A stretch of DNA of 40,643 nt from Planctomycetota bacterium (GTDB lineage: Bacteria > Planctomycetota > UBA8108 > JACQVS01), in contig JANQLS010000013.1 of NCBI GenBank assembly GCA_028280485.1, positions 1-40,643 on the forward strand, given 5' to 3'. Both the position numbers and the translations under genes were made by a program. Below the pieces are notes generated by a model. It saw only the letters and a program-made list of their open reading frames with translations, was not told the DNA's origin and ran no database searches. This document shows positions 1 through 7,343 of the stretch, one piece after another. Position 1 is the first letter of the stretch; each line of letters opens with the position of its first letter.

Positions 1-145
1 AACAGGAACTAAGCCGAGTTGGGATCAACTCGGCCGCGAACGTAGGCTCGTAGAGCCTATGTTTAGCGGAGTGCAGACAATTCGAAGAATTGTCGAAACG
101 GTTGAAACGCACTCCGAAGGAGTTTGTTTCAACAGAAACTAATTA
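1..145. repeat. Multi-hairpin repeat array (left copy)
   Basis: Four consecutive perfect or near-perfect hairpins are joined by short linkers. Hairpin A is 13-21/26-34 (9 bp, loop GGAT). Hairpin B is 43-49/53-59 (7 bp, loop GTA). Hairpin C is 76-83/87-94 (8 bp, loop GAA). Hairpin D is 101-108/126-133 plus 111-115/119-123 (8+5 bp, loop GAA). The array ends in CAACAGAAACTAATTA at 130-145, and a variant of that linker (AACAGGAACTAA) opens the window at 1-12, so the array probably continues to the left. The same order of linkers and hairpins with different arm sequences occurs inverted at 40526-40631. It lies just beyond the 3' end of lpxR. Function is unknown; it is seen directly as repeat structure. 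Confidence 0.8.
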
Positions 146-160
146 ATATCGATTCGCTTC

Positions 161-187
161 GTACGGCTCGCGGAGCGAGCCTACTAC
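161..187 (-). repeat. REP-like hairpin with GTAG foot, after lpxR
   Basis: On the minus strand a GTAGTAG foot (187-181) leads into a perfect 7-bp hairpin GGCTCGC/GCGAGCC (165-171/175-181) with a 3-nt loop. A 5' GTAG foot before an imperfect palindrome is the known hallmark of REP sequences mobilised by RAYT transposases. It begins one nucleotide after the TAG stop codon of lpxR (191-189). A close relative is at 16034-16060. Confidence 0.7.
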
Positions 188-188
188 C

Positions 189-1295
189 CTAAAACTTAAG
201 GGCCACGTGCAACGATCCAAAAATCTGCGGATCGCTCGAGCGTCTGAACTCGGGGGTTCGAATGTATTGAGTATACCCAAATTCAATTTGTTCAAATTCG
301 ATGGCTGCACCCAACTTGAAGTCTGCAACAAATCTTTCCTTCGAGACTTCGTGAGAACTCTTAAAGTTGTTTCCATCCAAAAAGATATTCTGAATCACTG
401 CGCGGCCATCGATCCCGAAGAAGACGTGACACGAAAATCGCCGGTTCTGCTTGACGATGGGATCATCCACTTTGGAACCGAGGATTTCATCGGTATCTAA
501 ATCGGGATTACTGGAATCGATTCCGAAATCCCTTCTCAGTCGATACCCAAAACGCATCAAGGCTCCCACTTGAAAATAGGTATGAATGTTTCCCGCTGAA
601 CCCGTGATATTGGAAATAAAGTCGTGCCCGAAGTCTTTTGCAATTTGAGTATAGTTGTGACGCAATAAGCGTCTATAAACGAGATTGACTCCCAGCTCAT
701 CGTGAAGTTGATTGTCCCAGCCCCGAGGATCGGTAGCTTTGATAATTTTATGGAACTCGACTTGAATATCCTTCGCGAGAGAGGAAGGACCTACCATTCC
801 CACTTCTAAGGCAAAGGTGTCTAAGCGGTCGATGTAACTGTCGACCTTTTGGGGTTCAGCATCGGGGTCTTCATCGATGATTTTAAATTGAGGTTGGTAG
901 GCCAACGATAATTTATGGTACTGAAAGGAACCGTAGAGCCAACCAGCGTAAGGACGATCGTCAACGATGAGATCCGAACGAGAAAGATCTTCCGGAGTAT
1001 AGATTTGATGTCCGATCGCAGCTCCCAGATACTGCCCATCCCAAAGATAAAGATCTTCCTTAGGATGCAAATAAGCAAAACGAGCTGGCTTTGAAAGCCA
1101 ATCCAGTTCACTCTCGATAGGCTCGGTATACTCGATCTTTAAGCCTTGGCTGTAGTAGCGGTCTGTTCCTCCACCCAATCCACTCACATCGTTTTCTTCG
1201 TAAACTCGTAGGGTTCTTCCCGCTCCACATCCCGTACCGGCGATGACAATAAGTATCCCTAGTAAACCCAACAAGGACTGCTTCAACTTCTTCAT
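189..1295 (-). CDS. lpxR: LpxR-family (DUF2219) lipid A 3'-O-deacylase
   Basis: Predicted outer-membrane beta-barrel enzyme that removes the 3'-acyloxyacyl chain of lipid A in the LpxR family. The 368-aa protein has a hydrophobic N-terminal export signal with a possible lipobox Cys at residue 23. Family signatures are the N35-D36 pair in EENDVSG, TDRYYSQG at 44-51, DRPYAGWLY at 113-121, and GWDNQLHDE at 192-200, whose His198 matches the family's catalytic His. The C-terminus ends in Phe, as outer-membrane barrels usually do. An AGGGG ribosome site precedes the ATG by about 6 nt. It stands alone, and a REP hairpin abuts its stop codon. Family assignment is firm; activity on this organism's own lipid A is inferred. 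Confidence 0.85.
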   Translation of the reverse strand: MKKLKQSLLGLLGILIVIAGTGCGAGRTLRVYEENDVSGLGGGTDRYYSQGLKIEYTEPIESELDWLSKPARFAYLHPKEDLYLWDGQYLGAAIGHQIYTPEDLSRSDLIVDDRPYAGWLYGSFQYHKLSLAYQPQFKIIDEDPDAEPQKVDSYIDRLDTFALEVGMVGPSSLAKDIQVEFHKIIKATDPRGWDNQLHDELGVNLVYRRLLRHNYTQIAKDFGHDFISNITGSAGNIHTYFQVGALMRFGYRLRRDFGIDSSNPDLDTDEILGSKVDDPIVKQNRRFSCHVFFGIDGRAVIQNIFLDGNNFKSSHEVSKERFVADFKLGAAIEFEQIEFGYTQYIRTPEFRRSSDPQIFGSLHVALKF

Positions 1296-1777
1296 CTAAT
1301 CCCCTTACCTTTCTCTTCATTTACCCAATCGAGGGACCCAACCATCGCTGTGAATCTATAAATCAGTAAAGCCCAATTTGAATCAATAGTGTCAAACGAT
1401 AAGAAAAAGTTCCATAAAAAACTGCCTTCTTAGAGAATGTTCAATTTGAAGCATCTTCTTCAAACCCCAAGCGTAAACACCTATTTTTACAGTCCCAAAT
1501 GAATATATGTTTCGCGGCCAAACTTAATAATCATTAATATTTTCTAAGTCCCCCATTCCCTTCTTTCCCAAATTTCTGTAAAACGTTGAATTCGATACAT
1601 ACCGAGCGGACATCCACACCCACACCATCCGCTCACAACCGTTGGGATTAGAAGTCATCATTTCTCGATATTGAACTTAGGGTAGCCGTGAGAGTTCAAC
1701 CGGGTCTTCGTGAATATTTCGTTCACTTTTTTATTTTGAAATGAGCGACTTCAACATACATCGAGAAAGAGGTTGTC
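1296..1777. other. Intergenic region between lpxR and amt
   Basis: This 482-bp AT-rich stretch separates divergently transcribed genes and should hold both promoters. I see no convincing ORF, RNA gene or sigma-54 (GG-N10-GC) promoter. The only structure found is a 7-bp inverted repeat, TTGAACT at 1671-1677 and AGTTCAA at 1693-1699, about 80 bp before the amt start. It could be an operator or a leader hairpin, with low confidence. Confidence 0.4.
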
Positions 1778-3112
1778 ATGAATTCTTTACTCAAACGACT
1801 TCTAGTCGCCGTTCCGGTTGCACTAGTAGCGTTTCTACTTGCGGAACCCGCTTGGGCTCAAGACGCTAAACCGACCTTAAATAAAGGTGATACCGCCTGG
1901 ATTATCGTAGCGACGGCCTTAGTTTTGTTCATGAACATTCCCGCCCTCGCTTTTTTCTACGGCGGATTGGTTCGAACTAAAAACGTGCTTTCGGTTCTGA
2001 TGCAATGCTTAGCATTGACGGCAGCCATGACGGTGATTTGGCTCCTATTCGGTTACAGTCTTTCTTTCGATGCAGAGGGCATGGTGAAAGATGAAGTCAA
2101 TCTCAATTCCTTCATCGGAGGATTTGGGAAAGCCATGTTAAGCGGAGTCACCCCCGACACCATCACGGGTACCATCCCTGAAATTCTGTTCTTCGCCTTC
2201 CAAATGACGTTCGCCATCATCACTCCTGGACTCATCATCGGTGCCTTCGCCGAACGGATGAAATTCTCCGCCATGATGATCTTCTCGATCCTCTGGTTGA
2301 TCTTAGTCTATTGCCCCATCTGTCACATGACCTGGGGTGGACCCGGAGGATACTTTGCTGACATGGGTGTCATGGATCACGCGGGTGGAATCGTCGTTCA
2401 CATCACCGCTGGTGTCGCCGCATTAGTTGCCTGTATTATCATCGGCAAGAGAAAAGGTTATCCCGAACTCCCCATGCCTCCCCACAACTTGACCATGACC
2501 TTCGCAGGCACTGCGATGCTTTGGGTCGGTTGGTACGGCTTCAATGCCGGTAGTGGGTTGAAGGCCGACGGCGGCGCTGCGATGGCCTTGTTGGTGACTC
2601 ACATCTCAGCATCGGTGGCGACTCTTGTTTGGATCGTCATCGAATGGGTTAAAAATGGTAAACCCAGTCTTTTGGGAGCAGCAACGGGTGCGATCGCCGG
2701 TTTAGCTGCGGTCACTCCCGCCTCAGGATTCATCGGCCCCCTCGGTGCTTTGGTGATCGGAATGGTTTCTGGAGTCGTCTGTTACGTCTTCGCGACCGCG
2801 ATTAAATTCAAATTCCGTTACGACGATTCCTTGGATGTCTTCGGCGTTCACGGCATCGGAGGAATTGTAGGGACTTTACTAGTAGCGGTCTTCGCAGCCG
2901 AAGCTTATGGTGGTAACGCTGGAGAGGTCAATATCGCCAGCCAACTTGGCGTTCAATCTCTCGCCGTCGTCATTTCAGTTGTTTACACGGCCATCGTCAG
3001 TGCAATCCTTTTGATTGCCATCGACAAAACCATCGGCTTGCGTACCACGGAAGACAGTGAATCTGAAGGCCTCGACACGAGTCTCCACGGTGAGACCGGT
3101 TACAACTATTGA
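1778..3112 (+). CDS. amt: Ammonium transporter (Amt family)
   Basis: Integral inner-membrane ammonium channel/transporter of 444 aa. An N-terminal cleavable signal (about residues 1-27, ending AWA-Q) precedes a typical 11-helix core. Signatures include FFYGGLVRTKNVLS (about 59-72), FAERMKFSA (157-165), HMTWGGPGGYFADMG (183-197), and D200-H201-AGGIVVH with twin pore His208 and His358 (FGVHGIGG). The next gene, 13 bp downstream, encodes a PII protein, the standard partner that blocks Amt under nitrogen sufficiency. The two are very likely co-transcribed and end at the terminator at 3508-3538. Nitrogen control is inferred from this pairing; I could not identify the promoter class. Confidence 0.97.
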   Translation: MNSLLKRLLVAVPVALVAFLLAEPAWAQDAKPTLNKGDTAWIIVATALVLFMNIPALAFFYGGLVRTKNVLSVLMQCLALTAAMTVIWLLFGYSLSFDAEGMVKDEVNLNSFIGGFGKAMLSGVTPDTITGTIPEILFFAFQMTFAIITPGLIIGAFAERMKFSAMMIFSILWLILVYCPICHMTWGGPGGYFADMGVMDHAGGIVVHITAGVAALVACIIIGKRKGYPELPMPPHNLTMTFAGTAMLWVGWYGFNAGSGLKADGGAAMALLVTHISASVATLVWIVIEWVKNGKPSLLGAATGAIAGLAAVTPASGFIGPLGALVIGMVSGVVCYVFATAIKFKFRYDDSLDVFGVHGIGGIVGTLLVAVFAAEAYGGNAGEVNIASQLGVQSLAVVISVVYTAIVSAILLIAIDKTIGLRTTEDSESEGLDTSLHGETGYNY

Positions 3113-3125
3113 TTGGAGATCCATT

Positions 3126-3473
3126 ATGAAATATGTCATCGCCGTCATACAGCCCGCAAGACTCGAAGCGGTCAAAGAAGCTTTGAGTAAAGTGGAGGTG
3201 TTCCGCCTCACGGTCGGAGACGTTCAAGGCTTAGGCCGGCAGCGCGGACACACCGAGATCTATCGTGGTCATGAGTACCACGTCAATCTCATTCGAAAAG
3301 TGAAACTTGAAATAGCCGTCAACGACGAGTTCTTAGAACCCACGATCAACGCCATCGAAACCGCCGGAAGAAGCGGAGAAGAAGGTAAGATCGGAGACGG
3401 CAAAATCTTCGTCCTCCCCCTCGAAGAAGTCGTTCGCGTAAGAACGGGTGAACGAGGTAAGGATGCGATTTAA
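3126..3473 (+). CDS. glnK: Nitrogen regulatory protein PII (GlnB/GlnK)
   Basis: Small trimeric signal protein of 115 aa that senses 2-oxoglutarate and ATP/ADP and, as the amt partner, probably gates the transporter. The ATG at 3126 is chosen because it gives the canonical PII N-terminus (MKYVIAVIQP) and follows a GGAG ribosome site; the frame is open further upstream but overlaps amt. The T-loop keeps Tyr51 (YRGHEYHV), the uridylylation site in proteobacteria. The C-terminal signature GKIGDGKIFV and the VRTGERG segment are intact. GlnK rather than GlnB is preferred from the amt linkage. Whether Tyr51 is modified in this lineage is not known from the sequence. Confidence 0.96.
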   Translation: MKYVIAVIQPARLEAVKEALSKVEVFRLTVGDVQGLGRQRGHTEIYRGHEYHVNLIRKVKLEIAVNDEFLEPTINAIETAGRSGEEGKIGDGKIFVLPLEEVVRVRTGERGKDAI

Positions 3474-3507
3474 GGTTTTGAATTTTGCTTGTTGAAATTT
3501 GAACGAT

Positions 3508-3538
3508 AAAAAAGGCGCCCGCATGGGCGCCTTTTTTT
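3508..3538 (+). terminator. Intrinsic terminator of amt-glnK
   Basis: GGCGCCC (3514-3520), a GCAT loop (3521-3524) and GGGCGCC (3525-3531) form a GC-rich hairpin followed by TTTTTTT. The A-tract before it pairs with the T-tract, making a 13-bp stem. It starts 34 nt after the glnK stop. Confidence 0.95.
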
Positions 3539-3666
3539 ATGAAAAAATCAAATTCAAAGGAGTTAACAAAAAACAGAATGTTTAAGTTAGAATCAATCCC
3601 ACTGACACTAAGAGATTTAAATCCTTCTACACTTCGATCATTGAAACATTTCAGGGTGGCGGCCAA

Positions 3667-4659
3667 ATGAAAAGAGTGATTTGTGAGTTTGAAAATACTG
3701 AAAAATGGCAAGAGTTCGTTTATTCCATAGAATCAGAAAATGATCCTACTGGTACACATTTTGATTATCAATTTGTTAATGACAATGATCATTTGATTAA
3801 CTTTTACACATGGAACTTGGCATCCCTCGACTCCGCCCTAAAGTTTTATGTCGACTATTTCAGCTTAAATTTAATCAAACAAACTGTAGAGGAGCTTCCC
3901 GATAAAGAATGGAAGAAAATCAAAAAGAAAATCTATAGTGACCTCGAAGAACCTCAATCCATAAAAAAAATATCGAAAAATCTAACCTCTGGTAAACCAA
4001 GAAAGATTCAAAAAGCGGTCGACAGCATGATTCAATTAAGGGAAGCGGCAAGCGCCTGCTTACAAGAGCTTATTCAAGTATTAGAGGATTGTGAAATTGA
4101 AGAACTTAAAATTGATATTCTTATCGCAATTAAACTCATGAAAGAGTCGGCGGCGCCAGCAGTTCCCTCATTACTCAAAATCATTTCTGGGTTTGATCCT
4201 AATTCTAAATCTGAAGTTCGGAGTTATGCCCTAAGAGCTCTAAAAGAAACAAAAGTTTTCGACAAAAAAGCTGAGGAAGTTGTCCTTAAAGCATTCTCGA
4301 ATCTAATTATTGAAGCCGAATATTATGCCTGCTCGGAATATCTACAACTCATGGAAACAGATGGCAGGAAAATCTTACCTGCTTTATTAAAGTCACTCGA
4401 GAATCCCGATGAAGAGATTAAAAGACACGCGCTCTACGATTTATCAGAGTTAGGTGAACTTGCAGCTCCCCATTTGGAGAAGGCATTTCCTTTCTTACAT
4501 TCTGACTCCATTGCGCTGAGAGAATCTGGACTTCTATTTTTAAAAGCACTGGGTCATTCAAATCCTAAAGATACGAAAACCGAGATAATAAAATTATTGG
4601 AAACTGAAACGGATAATGACAATATTGAATTAGCCAATGAGATCATAGAAAATCTTTAA
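3667..4659 (+). CDS. HEAT-like repeat protein
   Basis: Cytosolic 330-aa protein without signal or membrane segment. Residues 1 to about 90 form an acidic N-terminal domain that I do not recognise. From about residue 100 onward, paired amphipathic helices follow each other in the pattern of HEAT/armadillo-like repeats (for example AAPAVPSLLKII, GRKILPALLKSLENPDEEIKRHALYDL, AAPHLEKAFPFL). Such solenoids are usually protein-interaction scaffolds; no catalytic motif is visible. Codon usage is clearly more AT-rich than that of the amt operon or the lactonase gene, so recent acquisition is possible. The ribosome site (GGGTGG) is weak. The family is not assigned beyond the repeat fold. Confidence 0.75.
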   Translation: MKRVICEFENTEKWQEFVYSIESENDPTGTHFDYQFVNDNDHLINFYTWNLASLDSALKFYVDYFSLNLIKQTVEELPDKEWKKIKKKIYSDLEEPQSIKKISKNLTSGKPRKIQKAVDSMIQLREAASACLQELIQVLEDCEIEELKIDILIAIKLMKESAAPAVPSLLKIISGFDPNSKSEVRSYALRALKETKVFDKKAEEVVLKAFSNLIIEAEYYACSEYLQLMETDGRKILPALLKSLENPDEEIKRHALYDLSELGELAAPHLEKAFPFLHSDSIALRESGLLFLKALGHSNPKDTKTEIIKLLETETDNDNIELANEIIENL

Positions 4660-4728
4660 GTGAACTTACGGAGACTAAAAGTTCTAGGCTCGTAATATAA
4701 AGTTTAAATTCTTGCCAGAGGCTCACCC

Positions 4729-5178
4729 ATGCCCCGAAAAAAAACTACCTGGAAAGAAAAGCTCCACGACGCTAAAGGTCACCCCACCGTTAAGCCGGTT
4801 ACGGGGAAGATGACGAAGAAGTGGGGTGAGGGGAATCTGGTGATTCCCGCCCCGATCGAAGTGGATGAGATTATGCGGAAGGTGAGGAAGGGGAAACTCA
4901 TCACGATCAATGAGATTCGAGAGAAACTCGCCGAAAAGCACAACGCTGATTTCGCTTGCCCGATTACGACGGGGATCTTTGCTTGGATCGCCGCGTATGC
5001 GGCTGAAGAGGCAGAGCAAGAAGGCAAGAAGCGCATCACTCCTTACTGGCGAACGCTTAAGGCGAATTACGAATTGAATCCGAAATACCCGGGTGGCATC
5101 GAGAACTTAATTGAGAGGTTAGAAGAAGAGGGGCATACCGTGATTCAGAAGAGGAAGCGTTATTTTGTGGATAAGTGA
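4729..5178 (+). CDS. MGMT-family-like protein (alkyltransferase-like)
   Basis: 149-aa soluble protein resembling the small family annotated as 'MGMT family protein'. The core 'VIPAPIEVDEIMRKVRKGKLITINEIR' region and the later ITPYWRTLK and KYPGGIENL segments are typical of that group. The putative reactive Cys77 sits in ACPITTGIFAWIAA rather than the PCHR motif of true O6-methylguanine methyltransferases, so suicide alkyl transfer cannot be assumed. Known relatives contain a winged-helix-like DNA-binding fold, and the basic N-terminus (RKKTTWKEK) and C-terminus (QKRKRYF) are compatible with nucleic-acid binding. An AGAGG ribosome site precedes the ATG. It appears monocistronic. Function is inferred from family resemblance only. 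Confidence 0.7.
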   Translation: MPRKKTTWKEKLHDAKGHPTVKPVTGKMTKKWGEGNLVIPAPIEVDEIMRKVRKGKLITINEIREKLAEKHNADFACPITTGIFAWIAAYAAEEAEQEGKKRITPYWRTLKANYELNPKYPGGIENLIERLEEEGHTVIQKRKRYFVDK

Positions 5179-5236
5179 TGCTTCGATCCGGTTGGAATCA
5201 AGAATTTATAACACACCCTACATTGAAATCATCCAC

Positions 5237-5262
5237 ATCACTCGCTTACGCTTCGCGCTTGA
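5237..5262 (-). repeat. CCCGAAGC-type repeat, variant copy
   Basis: Read on the minus strand this is AAGCGCGAAGCGTAAGCGAG followed by TGATG, a variant of the AGCCCGAAGCG(T)NAGCGAGGGAT element found at 15827, 24134 and 40502. It lies in a 3' flank between convergent genes. Confidence 0.55.
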
Positions 5263-5315
5263 AATGCTGAACACAAATTGACATTTATTATTTAATCAAG
5301 ACGATACGCCCAGGA

Positions 5316-5338
5316 AACCTGAAGCTTTAGCGAGAGAT
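5316..5338 (+). repeat. CCCGAAGC-type repeat, degenerate copy
   Basis: AACCTGAAGCTTTAGCGAGA matches the family core (GAAGC...AGCGAG), with substitutions in the outer CCC/GGG stem. It is a probable decayed copy. Confidence 0.4.
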
Positions 5339-5384
5339 CACCAGCGAACTCATCTTTTCCAATCATCCCCAAAGAAGAATTTAA

Positions 5385-5452
5385 GCAAGAAAATGGGGGC
5401 AAGAAAATAAGAGGTTTATCTGGCAAAAATATTCTTGCCCCCATTTTCTTGC
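5385..5452. repeat. 21-bp inverted repeat of the CAAGAAAA family
   Basis: GCAAGAAAATGGGGGCAAGA followed by A at 5385-5405 is matched by its exact reverse complement at 5432-5452, with a 26-bp spacer. Each arm holds two direct CAAGAAAA-like sub-units around a G-run. Related arms recur in the tandem repeats at 23051-24085, so this is a dispersed family. It could act as a bidirectional terminator between the convergent genes, but no T-tract fits well. Confidence 0.8.
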
Positions 5453-5497
5453 CTACTCTTCTTATCTTAGAACTACCAACAAGTTACTATTTCCAAA

Positions 5498-6022
5498 CTA
5501 GTTTTTATCGAAATATAGCCGAACTAAAAAATCTTTCTTATAACGATAGACTTCGACATGAAGCCAATCGAAAGGCTCGGCTACATCACAAAAATAACAA
5601 CTCACGGGCCTCACCTTCATCTCATCAGGAAGTTTAAAATCTTCTAAATCCCCCGGTACGGGGGAATCACACCCTGAGAAATAATCTAAATAACCCACTT
5701 TTAACACCTCAATAAAAAGTGACTCCCCTTCATAGTAAATCGTCTCTTGAACTTCGAGCTGTCTCTTGAAAGAATCCCACTCCTGCACGGGAATGATGAC
5801 CACCACTGAATCAGCATAATCCAAGGGATACTTAATTCTACTCAGAGATTGCCAATCTAAGATCTTAGCGTTCTCTGAAATCTTGATCCCATAAATGGAT
5901 TTCCCTGCCGGTAGAAGGTAAGGAATGAATTGAACGATGATGAATAAAAGACCCACAAAGAGGATCCATCCAAATTTCTTCCATATCTTTACCGAGATGA
6001 ACTTTATTGACATTCGCTCCAT
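5498..6022 (-). CDS. Small membrane-anchored hypothetical protein
   Basis: 174-aa protein with one N-terminal transmembrane segment at about residues 18-37 (FGWILFVGLLFIIVQFIPYLL) preceded by basic residues, so most of the chain should lie outside the cytoplasmic membrane. The remainder contains a hydrophobic strand (SVVVIIPV) and four cysteines, including a CYFC pair near residue 145 that might bind metal or form a disulfide. I do not recognise the family. The ATG could also be Met4. It is transcribed divergently from the VCBS protein at 6161 and ends near the 21-bp inverted repeat. Confidence 0.6.
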   Translation of the reverse strand: MERMSIKFISVKIWKKFGWILFVGLLFIIVQFIPYLLPAGKSIYGIKISENAKILDWQSLSRIKYPLDYADSVVVIIPVQEWDSFKRQLEVQETIYYEGESLFIEVLKVGYLDYFSGCDSPVPGDLEDFKLPDEMKVRPVSCYFCDVAEPFDWLHVEVYRYKKDFLVRLYFDKN

Positions 6023-6160
6023 TACGATTTCCGGGCTTAGGTTCGGCCGTTAATTTTAATCGATAACCAAATTATAGCTCCAAGATGACTTGAATTCAGG
6101 GGATCCTTCTTAGTACTCTGAACTTGGTAATTCACTTACGATTTTAATGAGGCAAAACGG

Positions 6161-7336
6161 ATGTCCCCTAAAAAAATTACTTCCATTCTATCTCTATTCA
6201 TTTTCGTTCTTTCGATCAGCTCTCCCCTCTTCGCCAACGAAGAAGGAGTGAAGTTCAAAGTTAAACTTCTCGCCGTCGACGCGAATGAAGGTTGCGATAT
6301 CGCCGACTTTGATGGCGATGGCAAACTCGATGTCGTAGCCGGTCGTAACTGGTATCGCAATGGCGATTGGATTCCCCGACCCGTTCGAACGATCAACGAC
6401 AACCGCGGTTACATCCACTCCAATGGTGATTTCGCTATCGACATCAATAAGGATGGAAAAATCGATGTCCTCGCTGGGGACTTCTTTCAGGGAAAAATCT
6501 ACTGGTACGAGAATCCTGGCAAACAGAAACTTCACCAAGGCTATCTTTGGAAACCACACCTATTGATCGACAGCGGCTTGACGACAAACGAAATCTCTTG
6601 CCTTCGAGATATCGACAAGGATGGTCAATTAGAATGGATTAGCAATCAGTGGAACGCTAATAAACCCCTCATCGCTTTCACGCTTTCCTACAAGCAAAAT
6701 CCTAAACTTCCAACGGTTGAGAAACACATGATCGGTAAGGTCAACGGTCACGGTATCGGTTTCGGCGATCTCAACATGGATGGCAAAGAAGATATCATCG
6801 TGGGTAAAGGCTGGTACGAACATCCCCAAGGCGATTCCTGGGGCAAAGAGTGGAAGTTTCACGCAGACTGGAACCTCCCCCTCAGCTGCCCCGTCATCGT
6901 TCGCGATATCGACGGCGATAAGAAAAACGATGTGGTATGGGGAAATCCCCACAACTTCGGTCTGTTCGTTTGGAAATCTAAAGGCATGGGAGCAGACGGT
7001 AAGTGGAAATACGACACGATCACCGTCGATAAAAGTTACTCTCAACTTCACTGTCTTCATTTAGCCGATATCGATAACGATGGCCGCGATGAACTCATCA
7101 CCGGCAAACGTGTCCGCGCTCATAATGGGGGTGATCCGGGCGGGAAAGACCTTCCTATCGTTTGTTACTACAAACTTTCACCTAAAGGTGAATTCAAACG
7201 GTTTGTTATCGTAAAAGACACCGTTGGCATCGGCCTTCAAATTCGAACCGCGGATATCGACGGGGATGGGGATATTGACATTGTTGTTCCTGGTAAAGAG
7301 GGAACGCAAATTCTTTTTAATCAGTTGAAGAAGTAA
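6161..7336 (+). CDS. Secreted FG-GAP/VCBS repeat protein
   Basis: 391-aa exported protein: signal peptide about residues 1-25 (SLFIFVLSISSPLFA-N) followed by a beta-propeller of FG-GAP/VCBS blades. Calcium-loop-like DxDxDGxxD motifs recur (DFDGDGKLDVV, DINKDGKIDVL, DIDKDGQLEW, DLNMDGKEDII, DIDGDKKNDVV, DIDNDGRDELI, DIDGDGDIDIV), giving about seven blades, a closed propeller. Proteins of this type are common in planctomycetes; they are extracellular and bind ligands, with catalysis not generally shown. GAGG precedes the ATG. The next gene starts 7 bp after the stop, so the two are likely one operon. The exact role is unknown. Confidence 0.85.
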   Translation: MSPKKITSILSLFIFVLSISSPLFANEEGVKFKVKLLAVDANEGCDIADFDGDGKLDVVAGRNWYRNGDWIPRPVRTINDNRGYIHSNGDFAIDINKDGKIDVLAGDFFQGKIYWYENPGKQKLHQGYLWKPHLLIDSGLTTNEISCLRDIDKDGQLEWISNQWNANKPLIAFTLSYKQNPKLPTVEKHMIGKVNGHGIGFGDLNMDGKEDIIVGKGWYEHPQGDSWGKEWKFHADWNLPLSCPVIVRDIDGDKKNDVVWGNPHNFGLFVWKSKGMGADGKWKYDTITVDKSYSQLHCLHLADIDNDGRDELITGKRVRAHNGGDPGGKDLPIVCYYKLSPKGEFKRFVIVKDTVGIGLQIRTADIDGDGDIDIVVPGKEGTQILFNQLKK

Positions 7337-7343
7337 GCACTCC

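Larger units (their letters stand above)
5179..5497. other. Repeat-rich intergenic region
   Basis: No gene is visible here, although a short open frame runs across it. It holds one clear and one degenerate copy of the CCCGAAGC-type element (5237-5262 and 5316-5338) and the 21-bp inverted repeat at 5385-5452. It separates the convergent MGMT-like gene and the 5498-6022 gene. Confidence 0.6.

Noticed and set aside
1..145. Integron attC sites
   Set aside because: The GTTGAAAC/GTTTCAAC arms look like attC cores at first, but the hairpins lack the unpaired extrahelical bases and conserved GTTRRRY/RYYYAAC spacing, and no integrase or cassette array is present.
207..500. Plus-strand ORF of 97 codons opposite lpxR
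   Set aside because: It overlaps the well-supported lpxR frame and shows no recognisable protein features.
1620..1777. Sigma-54 promoter before amt
   Set aside because: No GG-N10-GC element with TGGCAC/TTGC-like boxes could be found in the region.
5449..5637. Plus-strand ORF of 62 codons
   Set aside because: It begins in the inverted repeat, overlaps the minus-strand gene at 5498-6022, and has no ribosome site.
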